Below, one piece after another: positions 34,086 to 40,884 of a stretch of DNA of 64,000 nucleotides. The DNA comes from Chryseobacterium carnipullorum (lineage in GTDB: Bacteria; Bacteroidota; Bacteroidia; Flavobacteriales; Weeksellaceae). Each line of letters starts with the position of its first letter. Within the stretch, counting starts at the first letter, position 1. The stretch covers positions 248,001 to 312,000 of the forward strand of contig NZ_FRCD01000001.1 of NCBI RefSeq assembly GCF_900142785.1, in the 5' to 3' direction. The position numbers and the translations under genes were made by a program. Below the pieces are notes generated by a model that worked only from the letters and a program-made list of their open reading frames with translations, was not told the DNA's origin and did no database searches.

Positions 34086-34979
34086 CTACACTTTTATTCC
34101 TGTTCTCATCTTAGCACTTCTTGCTCTTGAATTTTCTTCAATCTCCTTATCATCGGGGATGATGGCTTTACTTTTAAGGAGTTCAAATACTTTCTTATAA
34201 TTTCCGTAGATGTCTCTTTGCTGCTCTCCTTCGAACATTCCGTTTTTCAGGAATCTTTTGACCAATCGGTCTTCTAATGAATGGTAAGAAATCACAACAA
34301 GTCTTCCTTCCGGTTTTAAGACATTGTAAGCCTGAACCAGCATTTCTTTCAAGGCTTCAAGTTCCTGATTAACTTCTATTCTTATGGCCTGAAAAAGCTG
34401 GGCATAGAATTTATTCACTTTATGAGGCGGAAGGTAGCTGAAAAGCTTTTTCAGGTCCTCAGTAGTGTTGATGCTTTTTGTTTTTCTGTGATGAACAATA
34501 TCTCTAGCAAGTTTTCTTGCTTCTCTCAATTCACCGTAGTAATAAAATATATCGGCAAGTTCCGTTTCTTCATATTCATTAATCACTTTTTTGGCATCAA
34601 GAGTCTGCATGACGTTCATTCTCATGTCCAGAGGTGCATTGTTTCTTGTGGAAAAGCCTCTTTCTGCTTCATCAAACTGGTGAGATGAAACACCAAGGTC
34701 TGCCAGTACACCGTCAACCTGAGAAATACCATACATCAGCATAGCATTTTCCAGAAATCTGAAATTCTGATTAACCAGCGTAAATCTGGGATCCTCAATG
34801 GTATTTTTAAGGGCATCCAGATCCTGGTCAAAACTGAAAAGTTTTCCTTTCTCTGAAAGCCTGCTTAGGATTTCTCTTGAGTGGCCTCCTCCTCCAAAAG
34901 TGCAGTCCACGTATATTCCGTCAGGATTCGTCACCAAATCATCAACGCTCTGCTTCAATAAAACGGGGTTGTGGTACAT
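34086..34979 (-). CDS. rsmH: 16S rRNA (cytosine(1402)-N4)-methyltransferase RsmH (MraW)
   Basis: SAM-dependent methyltransferase of 297 residues that modifies C1402 in the ribosomal P site. It opens with the family start MYHNPVLLKQSVDDL, has the SAM motif DCTFGGGGHSREIL, then LADLGVSSHQFDEAERGFS and the C-terminal NVLKPEGRLVVISYHSLEDR. The length is standard. It is the second gene of the dcw cluster, 43 bp after mraZ. The downstream spacer to ftsL (33993-34085) holds GTGAATTCAC (34018-34027) and TTCACCATTCAC units. Confidence 0.97.
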   Translation of the reverse strand: MYHNPVLLKQSVDDLVTNPDGIYVDCTFGGGGHSREILSRLSEKGKLFSFDQDLDALKNTIEDPRFTLVNQNFRFLENAMLMYGISQVDGVLADLGVSSHQFDEAERGFSTRNNAPLDMRMNVMQTLDAKKVINEYEETELADIFYYYGELREARKLARDIVHHRKTKSINTTEDLKKLFSYLPPHKVNKFYAQLFQAIRIEVNQELEALKEMLVQAYNVLKPEGRLVVISYHSLEDRLVKRFLKNGMFEGEQQRDIYGNYKKVFELLKSKAIIPDDKEIEENSRARSAKMRTGIKV

Positions 34980-35022
34980 ACTTAATTGTGTTTTTTACTT
35001 TGCTTTTTACAGCAAGCGCGGT

Positions 35023-35481
35023 TTATTCTTCATCTAAAGAGCCCATCACATCTTCAGCAAGGCTGGCAAAATCAGCTTCATTGGTAGAAATCACCTTTTC
35101 ATAGGCTTCTTTGTCCCAAATTTCAAAAAGCTCTCCTGCGCTTGTAATAACAGTGTCTTTCTGAAGGTTTGCAAAATGAACCAGATCTTTTGAGATCTGA
35201 AGTCTTCCTGCATTGTCCAGCTCTACTGTTTTTACACCTGCCGTAAACATTCGAATGAAATCAGCATTCTTTTTAATGAATCTGTTTAGTTTATTTATTT
35301 TGCCCATCAGTTTGTCCCATGCATTCATGGGATAGACCTCGAGGCAAGGTTGGAACACAGATCTCTTGACTACAAATGCCTTATCGTCGAAGTTTTCCAT
35401 CTGATTGATCAGGGAGGAGGGAACTTTTAACCGGCCTTTGTCGTCAATTTTACACTCATATGTTCCAATGAAACTTTTCAT
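35023..35481 (-). CDS. mraZ: Transcriptional regulator MraZ
   Basis: First gene of the dcw cluster, 152 residues from the ATG at 35479-35481; the longer frame from 35520 would translate the operator and is rejected. Two SpoVT/AbrB-like repeats are visible, with the signatures DDKGRLKVPSSL (about 12-23) and DNAGRLQIS (about 91-99). MraZ forms ring-shaped multimers and in E. coli represses its own operon by binding TGGGN repeats 10 bp apart. Matching GTGGGAAA boxes lie directly upstream here, so autoregulation of the whole cluster is likely. Confidence 0.96.
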   Translation of the reverse strand: MKSFIGTYECKIDDKGRLKVPSSLINQMENFDDKAFVVKRSVFQPCLEVYPMNAWDKLMGKINKLNRFIKKNADFIRMFTAGVKTVELDNAGRLQISKDLVHFANLQKDTVITSAGELFEIWDKEAYEKVISTNEADFASLAEDVMGSLDEE

Positions 35482-35487
35482 TTGGGA

Positions 35488-35495
35488 CAAATTTA
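35488..35495 (-). promoter_or_regulatory. -7 box candidate of the dcw promoter
   Basis: TAAATTTG on the minus strand (CAAATTTA on plus) matches TAnnTTTG and lies 6 nt from the mraZ ATG, implying a nearly leaderless transcript. No -33 TTG at the usual spacing was found, since that region holds the MraZ-type boxes. Confidence 0.4.
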
Positions 35496-35506
35496 TATAA
35501 TAATTT

Positions 35507-35530
35507 CCAAAATTTCCCACTTTTTCCCAC
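35507..35530 (-). promoter_or_regulatory. MraZ-type operator: GTGGGAAA direct repeats
   Basis: On the minus strand GTGGGAAA starts at 35530 and again at 35520, exactly 10 bp apart, followed by a degenerate TTTGGAAA at 35511. This is the TGGGN-N5 array known to bind MraZ in other phyla, sitting at the expected place upstream of mraZ. Confidence 0.75.
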
Positions 35531-35723
35531 TTTTTGACTTAATGTTAATAAGTTTTATCAAAGATTGAATTTAAAAGGGGTAAGTGTTTGATATATTGCG
35601 GATTGTAAAAAGTGTTATTTAGGCCATAGCAAAGAGGTTTTGAAAAAAGTAAAGAAAAAGGATGATATTATATTATTTTTACTTTAAATTAGGGTAATCA
35701 AAAATTTTTTGAGGTTTAATTTG

Positions 35724-35731
35724 TATTTTTG
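35724..35731 (+). promoter_or_regulatory. -7 box upstream of the hydrolase gene
   Basis: TATTTTTG matches TAnnTTTG, 22 bp before the ATG at 35754. It supports that start over the in-frame TTG at 35709. The -33 element is not clear. Confidence 0.5.
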
Positions 35732-35753
35732 CAGAGCTTTATTAAGGCATTTT

Positions 35754-36515
35754 ATGATATTTAGTACAAAAAAAGAAAAGAAATATACTTTTATAGAGGC
35801 GGGAGAAGGACATCCATTGGTGCTGTTGCACGGTTTAATGGGTGGTTTGAGTAATTTCGATAAGATGGTAGATTTTTTTTCGGAAAGGGGGTTCAAGGTA
35901 TATGTTCCTCAGTTGCCTATCTACGATCTGCCGGTACTCAATACTAATCTTACTACTCTAGCAAAGTATATTATCAAGTTTATCGAGAGTCATATGACTG
36001 AACCTGTCACCATCGTTGGAAATTCCATGGGTGGACATGTAGGATTGATCATGACTTTAGCAAGACCTGACCTGGTTAAGAATCTTGTTTTAACGGGGAG
36101 CTCGGGGTTGTATGAAAGAACTTTCGGAGATAGTTTTCCTAGAAAAAATGACCGTTCTTATATAAGGAAGAAGACAGAAGAGGTTTTCTATGATCCTGCT
36201 ATTGCGACAGAAGCCCTTGTAGACGAGGTTTTTTCTGTAGTAAATGATAGGATGAAAGGAATAAAAACCGTCATGTTGGCAAGAAGCGCTATCAAACACA
36301 ATATGTTGCATGACCTTCCTAAGATTACCACACCAACGTGTCTGATCTGGGGAAGACAGGATAACGTAACGCCTCCTGAAGTAGCTGAAGATATGAACAA
36401 GTTTATTCCAAATTCAGATCTTTTCTGGATCGAGAAATGCGGACATGCTGCGATGATGGAAAAGCCTGACGAATTCAATGAAATTCTGTACAGCTGGTTA
36501 AAAGATAAAGTTTAA
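35754..36515 (+). CDS. Alpha/beta hydrolase
   Basis: Cytoplasmic alpha/beta-fold hydrolase of 253 residues. The oxyanion strand is LVLLHGLMGG, the nucleophile elbow is GNSMGG with S91, the acid is probably the Asp in WGRQDNVTPP, and the catalytic His is in CGHAAMMEKP. A lid domain (about 120-190) lies between. Similar proteins act on esters, C-C bonds of meta-cleavage products or epoxides; the substrate cannot be told. It is divergent from mraZ and followed by a terminator, so it is a single-gene unit. Confidence 0.88.
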   Translation: MIFSTKKEKKYTFIEAGEGHPLVLLHGLMGGLSNFDKMVDFFSERGFKVYVPQLPIYDLPVLNTNLTTLAKYIIKFIESHMTEPVTIVGNSMGGHVGLIMTLARPDLVKNLVLTGSSGLYERTFGDSFPRKNDRSYIRKKTEEVFYDPAIATEALVDEVFSVVNDRMKGIKTVMLARSAIKHNMLHDLPKITTPTCLIWGRQDNVTPPEVAEDMNKFIPNSDLFWIEKCGHAAMMEKPDEFNEILYSWLKDKV

Positions 36516-36528
36516 AACAAATAATAAT

Positions 36529-36563
36529 AAACCATTAAGAGCTTTTCTTAGTGGTTTGTTTTT
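36529..36563 (+). terminator. Intrinsic terminator after the hydrolase gene
   Basis: AAACCATTAAGA (36529-36540) pairs with TCTTAGTGGTTT (36546-36557), one wobble pair, 5-nt loop, followed by GTTTTT. Confidence 0.8.
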
Positions 36564-36580
36564 CTAAAAAATAGTCAAAA

Positions 36581-37204
36581 ATGGTTATAAAAACGGCAGA
36601 ATTTGTAAAAAGTAGTGGGAAATGGCAGGAATGTCCTGAACCTACGATGCCTGAGTATGCTTTTATCGGAAGGTCGAATGTTGGAAAATCCTCATTGATC
36701 AATGCAATGATGAATCACAAGGACTTGGCAAAAACTTCAGGAACTCCAGGGAAAACTCAGCTGATCAATCATTTTTTAGTGAATGAAAACTGGTATCTGA
36801 CGGATTTACCGGGTTATGGATATGCAAAGGTTTCAAAATCGATCAGAAAGGATTTTGAAAAACTGATCACCAATTATATTCTGAACAGAAGAAATCTGGT
36901 GAATCTTTTTGTTTTGGTGGATTCAAGACATACGCCACAAAAGATAGATCTGGAATTTATCCAGTGGTGCGGAGAAAGTGGAATTCCATTTTCGATTGTT
37001 TTCACTAAGGCAGATAAGCTGAAGCCTAATGTTACCCTTCAAAATGTAGAAAATTATAAAAATGAATTGCATAAAACGTGGGCTGACCTGCCTGAATTGT
37101 ATGTGACTTCTGCGGAAAAGAAAACCGGGGGTGATGAGATCCTGAATTTCATCCAGACCACGAATGAATTTTTGAAAAATAATAGTGTAAGTTTTGAGGA
37201 ATAA
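36581..37204 (+). CDS. engB: Ribosome biogenesis GTP-binding protein EngB (YsxC/YihA)
   Basis: Essential GTPase of 207 residues needed for late assembly of the 50S subunit. G1 is GRSNVGKSSLINAMM, the G2 Thr lies in KTSGTPGKTQLINHF, G3 is DLPGYGYAKVSK, G4 is TKAD and G5 is VTSAEKKTG, all intact, with the family's usual length. It overlaps the following GNAT gene by one base (TAATG), implying translational coupling. Confidence 0.97.
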   Translation: MVIKTAEFVKSSGKWQECPEPTMPEYAFIGRSNVGKSSLINAMMNHKDLAKTSGTPGKTQLINHFLVNENWYLTDLPGYGYAKVSKSIRKDFEKLITNYILNRRNLVNLFVLVDSRHTPQKIDLEFIQWCGESGIPFSIVFTKADKLKPNVTLQNVENYKNELHKTWADLPELYVTSAEKKTGGDEILNFIQTTNEFLKNNSVSFEE

Positions 37205-37644
37205 TGATCTGGAAAATTAAAACCTTTGATGAGTTTACGGTTCCTGAGCTGTATGCCATTTTAAAGGCCCGGATTGATGTTTTTGTGATCGAACAGAACT
37301 GTCCTTATCCTGACCTTGATAATTACGACCAGAAAGGAATTCATATCTGGGCTGAAGAAGACGGGCAAATTCTTGCTTACTGTCGTGTGTTTGATAAAGG
37401 AGTCAAATATGAGGAAACTTCTTTCGGAAGAGTACTTACCACAGAGAAGGCGAGAGGAAAAAATATTGGCAGACAACTGATTAGATATGCCGTAGAAACG
37501 ATCGAAAACCGTTTCCACACTTCTGAAATTAAGATTTCAGCACAGGATTATTTATTAAGATTTTATTCCGAATTCGGATTTATAGATACCGGGAAAAAAT
37601 ATCTGGAAGATGATATTCCCCACACGGAAATGATCAGAAAATAA
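37204..37644 (+). CDS. GNAT-family acetyltransferase, ElaA-like
   Basis: A 146-residue acetyltransferase. The N-terminal half (FTVPELYAILKARIDVFVIEQNCPYPDLD) is the ElaA signature, and the acetyl-CoA loop lies in GRVLTTEKARGKNIGRQLI. The ending, FYSEFGFIDTGKKYLEDDIPHTEM, is also typical. ElaA-type enzymes have no settled substrate. Its start codon overlaps the engB stop, so the two are translated together; a terminator follows directly. Confidence 0.92.
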   Translation: MIWKIKTFDEFTVPELYAILKARIDVFVIEQNCPYPDLDNYDQKGIHIWAEEDGQILAYCRVFDKGVKYEETSFGRVLTTEKARGKNIGRQLIRYAVETIENRFHTSEIKISAQDYLLRFYSEFGFIDTGKKYLEDDIPHTEMIRK

Positions 37645-37671
37645 AAAAGCGAAGAGAAATCTTCGCTTTTT
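37644..37671. terminator. Bidirectional terminator with GAAA tetraloop
   Basis: A 12-bp perfect stem (AAAAAGCGAAGA with its complement) and a GAAA loop, with A- and T-runs on its two sides. It separates the engB unit from the convergent accessory operon and overlaps the acetyltransferase stop codon region. Confidence 0.9.
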
Positions 37672-37709
37672 CTATATATGATGAGTGTTTTAGTTTTTTT
37701 AGAATTTGT

Positions 37710-38093
37710 TTAACCTCTATGTATAATTGCTTGATTTAAGGCATTTACAATCTTTTGAATATAAATTTTATCTTTAGAAATAATACTATTGGCTTCTCCG
37801 GAATTTGTACTGATCCTTACTGCATATTCATTCTTTGTTAAAAATAGAATTACAGCACCTATTACTGCGAAGATCGTCCCAACGATTCTGGTATCACCTG
37901 AGAAAAGTAATAAAATACCTATAACGATCAGTATTAAAGGAAATCTTCTACTTTTAATGATTTCAAAAACATGTACAGAAGATATATTTCTCATTGCATA
38001 GGTCTTTGACTGGGTTACATATCGAGATTGTGTAACGATAACATTTATATCTTTATAAAATGTTGTTTCGCCTGTTGATTGTAAGTTTTCCAT
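37710..38093 (-). CDS. DUF6232 family membrane protein
   Basis: A 127-residue protein with a short beta-rich start (FYKDINVIVTQSRYVTQSKTYAMRNISSV), two adjacent membrane helices (about 51-87) and a C-terminal beta/alpha part with EYAVRISTNSGEANSI. This layout and the TYAMRNISSV segment fit DUF6232, a family of unknown function often found in stress or accessory loci. It is the last gene of the five-gene minus-strand operon (40075 to 37710), 13 bp after the preceding gene and 38 bp before the bidirectional terminator. Confidence 0.75.
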   Translation of the reverse strand: MENLQSTGETTFYKDINVIVTQSRYVTQSKTYAMRNISSVHVFEIIKSRRFPLILIVIGILLLFSGDTRIVGTIFAVIGAVILFLTKNEYAVRISTNSGEANSIISKDKIYIQKIVNALNQAIIHRG

Positions 38094-38106
38094 AGTCTTG
38101 AGTTAT

Positions 38107-38403
38107 TTAGTTACAGCCGGAACAGTATGATCTGTCTACATATTGTTTACTGCTTCCTGTATAATAATAGCACCCTCCTCTTGAACCAACGTAGAGTTGA
38201 TTTCCATTATAAGTACATCCTCTGTTCTGTGCATAGGATTTTGATCTTTTGGAGCTGGAGCTGCTTTTGTTCTTTTTAGATTTTTTCTTTTGTTTTTTAG
38301 ATGATACTTCTGTTTTGGAAGCAGTATTATTTACTGTTGCTGTGAAGCTTGCCGGAAGGAGTAAACCTGTTGCCAAGAGGACTGTGAATAGTAGTTTTTT
38401 CAT
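38107..38403 (-). CDS. Small secreted basic protein with PBCV-basic-adaptor-like tail
   Basis: A 98-residue exported protein: signal peptide (about 1-24), a Lys/Ser-rich linker (35-58), then a compact C-terminal module with NGNQLYVGSRGGCYYYTGSS and four Cys (GC, GGC, YC, GC). The GSRGGCYYYTGS segment resembles the short PBCV-specific basic adaptor motif (xGxRGGxYYY), used as a small binding module. The four cysteines probably make disulfides in the periplasm or outside. The function is unknown. It belongs to the five-gene operon behind the LuxR-type palindrome. Confidence 0.65.
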   Translation of the reverse strand: MKKLLFTVLLATGLLLPASFTATVNNTASKTEVSSKKQKKKSKKNKSSSSSKRSKSYAQNRGCTYNGNQLYVGSRGGCYYYTGSSKQYVDRSYCSGCN

Positions 38404-38447
38404 GACGTAATTGTTTTTATATAATAAAAGTTTTCATGGTTATGAGT

Positions 38448-39515
38448 TTAATAGTTCTCTAATGTTTTGAGTAGCTGTTCTCTGAAGTTGTATATTTCGT
38501 CAAGATTATTCAACTGTACTTTTTCGCCTGCTTCTTTACCGTTGTGGAATGTTTCCAAATATTTGTTGGTCGTATTAAAATGGAAACGACAGAGAGGCTT
38601 TCTGTTGTTATCATCCAATAAAACTCCGAAGTACGATAAAGTATCTCTGTGGGCAATTCTTTGGGATGGGACTTTCTCTCTCAAAATTGCTTTGACAATC
38701 TGGAAGGCTTCCAGTTCTTCTTCGGTGGTTACAATTTTGGAATCATTATTTTCATCAATAGGCTGAGTGGTTTTTATCCCTTCCTCCTGTTTTTCAATCT
38801 GTTCATTAATACTTAGAGCGGATTTCAGCCTGAAACTGATGGATTCATTGATAGAGGTTGTTAAAGCCTTTTTGGTGTATTCCTTAAAAGAAACCATTCG
38901 GCTTGCCGTTATAGACTTTTCGAAGAATCTACTGACCAATAATTTCACCATTTCATCGGAAGGGGTTTCAATTTCTTTTTCAAATTCTTTCCTGATCGCC
39001 TTGATGTACTTTAAGGCTTCGGCTGAATCTAAAATACTTTCAAGATTGTAATCCTTTTTGGTAAAACTTTCAAGGATTTTGATCGAGCTGTCTTTTAGGT
39101 CTTCAATATTGATGGTAAAAAAAGGCTTTTCATCCATAATATTGGGCTTTTCCAGGTCGGTATAGAAATTATAGACAATCCCGTTGGTCAACACACCAAA
39201 CCGTGTTTTTGAAACATGATAATACCGGTGAAGCTGAGAATTGTGTGCATCAGCATTTTCTTTCCAGTGCTTGCATTCTATAATAAAAATGGGCTCGTCA
39301 TTGTGCTTGATTACATAATCTACTTTTTCTCCCTTTTTGGTTCCGATGTCACAAATATGTTCCGGAATAACTTCCGTCGGATTAAAGATATCATACCCTA
39401 AAATCTGTATAAAAGGCATTACAAAAGCATTTTTTGTTGCTTCTTCCGTACTGATCTGGTCTTTCAGGCCGACTACTTTCTGGTGTAACTGTTCAAGTTT
39501 AATTTTGAGATCCAT
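38448..39515 (-). CDS. Stand-alone HsdR N-terminal-type (PD-(D/E)xK) nuclease
   Basis: A 355-residue cytoplasmic protein. Residues 20-140 match the type I restriction enzyme R-protein N-terminal domain (HSDR_N_2): EEATKNAFVMPFIQILGYDI, then the catalytic core with D66 in KVDYVIK and E80-C-K82 in IIECKHW. There is no helicase motor, and no methylase or specificity gene nearby. The C-terminal half (about 150-355) is helical followed by a small domain with DDNNRKPLCRFHFN that recurs in similar orphan proteins. It could act on foreign or damaged DNA, perhaps under control of the adjacent two-component system; both are inference. Confidence 0.8.
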   Translation of the reverse strand: MDLKIKLEQLHQKVVGLKDQISTEEATKNAFVMPFIQILGYDIFNPTEVIPEHICDIGTKKGEKVDYVIKHNDEPIFIIECKHWKENADAHNSQLHRYYHVSKTRFGVLTNGIVYNFYTDLEKPNIMDEKPFFTINIEDLKDSSIKILESFTKKDYNLESILDSAEALKYIKAIRKEFEKEIETPSDEMVKLLVSRFFEKSITASRMVSFKEYTKKALTTSINESISFRLKSALSINEQIEKQEEGIKTTQPIDENNDSKIVTTEEELEAFQIVKAILREKVPSQRIAHRDTLSYFGVLLDDNNRKPLCRFHFNTTNKYLETFHNGKEAGEKVQLNNLDEIYNFREQLLKTLENY

Positions 39516-39526
39516 AGTATTGTTTT

Positions 39527-39865
39527 TTAAAGAGTTTCGTCAACGATTTCAGCGGTAGGAGCATTTGTTTTCACTGATGAAATCCCGACTTCCATGGAAG
39601 GTTTGGAACTGTAGTATTGGCTTTTACCAATGATTTCTCCGTTTCTTGCTTTTAATACAAAGTAATCCTTCTCGTTCTTGGCAACTCTTCTATCGTATCT
39701 CGAGTCCTCCTGAGAATTGATCTTTACAGATTCAATGCCTTTTAGACAAGATGCTTTCTGAACGTAGCCTTCGCTGGTTAAAATAATTTCGCCATTGCCG
39801 GCTTTTAAATTAAATTGATACTCGCTGTTGACTCTTTTTGTGATGACAAATTTTTCCATAACCAT
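39527..39865 (-). CDS. YegP family (DUF1508) protein
   Basis: A 112-residue protein built of two DUF1508 repeats: EYQFNLKAGNGEIILTSEGY near 14-33 and DYFVLKARNGEIIGKSQYY near 67-85, each with the NGE(I/V)I core. The family is known from E. coli YegP and is often stress-induced, but without known activity. It begins 3 bp after the Cys/His-rich protein gene and ends 11 bp before the nuclease gene, so it is co-transcribed with both. Confidence 0.88.
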   Translation of the reverse strand: MVMEKFVITKRVNSEYQFNLKAGNGEIILTSEGYVQKASCLKGIESVKINSQEDSRYDRRVAKNEKDYFVLKARNGEIIGKSQYYSSKPSMEVGISSVKTNAPTAEIVDETL

Positions 39866-39868
39866 TAC

Positions 39869-40075
39869 TTAGCTAGTGTGACATTCGTTTGAACATGTTT
39901 TACATCCATTGGATTGATAATATGTTTTCTTGGATTCTTTTACAGCATCTTTACAAGAAGAGTATTCTCCCAGATATTTTCTATTAGCAGGATCAGGGAG
40001 ATATCTGCAATCTTCATGATGAACTTCATGATCTCCGTTACTTTGTGCCTTTTTGTTTACGTAATACTTTTTCAT
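39869..40075 (-). CDS. Small Cys/His-rich protein, unknown function
   Basis: A 68-residue protein with likely zinc ligands: H19/H20, C23, C41, C58, C61, C65 and H66. The pattern HEDCRYLP, NRKYLGEYSSC, NGCKTCSNECHTS is recognisable from small flavobacterial proteins that often sit beside YegP genes, but no function is known. It is the first gene of the five-gene operon, directly behind a promoter with a TACTTTTG -7 box and an upstream perfect palindrome, 3 bp before the YegP gene. Confidence 0.75.
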   Translation of the reverse strand: MKKYYVNKKAQSNGDHEVHHEDCRYLPDPANRKYLGEYSSCKDAVKESKKTYYQSNGCKTCSNECHTS

Positions 40076-40103
40076 ATTATTTATTTTAAATGTTTTAACA
40101 TTT

Positions 40104-40111
40104 CAAAAGTA
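40104..40111 (-). promoter_or_regulatory. -7 box of the accessory operon promoter
   Basis: TACTTTTG on the minus strand (CAAAAGTA on plus) matches TAnnTTTG. It lies 28 bp before the ATG at 40075. No TTG lies at the -33 position; instead a palindrome lies 21 bp further upstream. Confidence 0.6.
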
Positions 40112-40132
40112 GAACGATTAGAAAATGAATCC

Positions 40133-40148
40133 TTACGGGAATCCGTAA
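40133..40148. promoter_or_regulatory. Palindromic operator candidate TTACGG-N4-CCGTAA
   Basis: A perfect 6-bp inverted repeat with a 4-nt spacer, centred about 29 bp from the -7 box and hence about 42 bp upstream of the predicted start. That is the class II activator position. The LuxR-type response regulator gene ends 55 bp away and is the obvious candidate ligand. Confidence 0.5.
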
Positions 40149-40156
40149 AAAGAAAA

Positions 40157-40180
40157 AACCTTCCAAGAATTTGAAAGGTT
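40157..40180 (-). terminator. Intrinsic terminator of the kinase/regulator operon
   Basis: AACCTT (40157-40162) pairs with AAGGTT (40175-40180), with an inner CAA/TTG pairing; the minus strand continues into a T-run (A-run 40153-40158). It lies 24 bp after the stop codon at 40204. Confidence 0.7.
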
Positions 40181-40203
40181 GTATATCCTATGTAAAAACA
40201 AGA

Positions 40204-40869
40204 TTAAATAATTCCCAGGTCTTTGCAGAAGGCAACCAGCTGTTCATTACTTGCTACATTGAGGTTTTCTTTTAGATTGTTCAGTCTTTTCTCAACACTG
40301 CTCAGGCTATTAGGCTTGATATTATTATTCTGAAGATAGGTGGGGATATTTTTTTGTAATACTCCCTGAGAAAGAAGGGAAACGAGTGTAATGTCATACG
40401 ACGTAAACTCATAGCTGTTGAGTTTTTTCACTTCCTGTTTAAGGTCAAGTGAGAGGTAGTTTTCATTGACGTATACGGAAGCGATTGCTTTTTTGAGATC
40501 TTTGGAATCATTTCGGGCTTTGCGTACAAATCCATTGATCTTATAGTCGTTAAAAAGAGAGTCTATCACTCCTGATTTATGTTCTCCGGAAAAAACAATC
40601 ACTTTGACAGAAGGGATTAATTCCCGTACTTCAAGGATCAGGTCCTTTCCTTCTTTGATGGTTTGTTCGCGGTGATCCTCTTCGAAAGAGAGATCGGTGA
40701 TCAATAAATCATAGTGGTCATTCTCGCGAATGGACTTTTTTACTTTAGCGACTGCATCATCACAGTAATACACATAATCAGCATGGGAGATATTGAGATC
40801 TTCCAATGTTTTTTGTACAGAAATACTGCTGCTTTCGTGGTCTTCGGCTATTAAAATTTTTTTGAACAT
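40204..40869 (-). CDS. LuxR/NarL-type response regulator
   Basis: A 221-residue response regulator. The receiver has acidic E9/D10, phosphoacceptor D59 (LLITDLSF) and the K of VRKARN. The effector part (about 150-221) is a LuxR-like HTH: SYDITLVSLLSQGVLQKNIPTYLQ, then SSVEKRLNNLKENLNVASNEQLVAFC. The recognition helix region is degenerate compared with classic GerE domains but keeps the pattern. The gene follows its kinase by 15 bp, and a terminator follows. It probably binds the palindrome at 40133-40148 upstream of the next operon. Confidence 0.9.
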   Translation of the reverse strand: MFKKILIAEDHESSSISVQKTLEDLNISHADYVYYCDDAVAKVKKSIRENDHYDLLITDLSFEEDHREQTIKEGKDLILEVRELIPSVKVIVFSGEHKSGVIDSLFNDYKINGFVRKARNDSKDLKKAIASVYVNENYLSLDLKQEVKKLNSYEFTSYDITLVSLLSQGVLQKNIPTYLQNNNIKPNSLSSVEKRLNNLKENLNVASNEQLVAFCKDLGII

Positions 40870-40884
40870 TCTTTAGGTCTTTTT

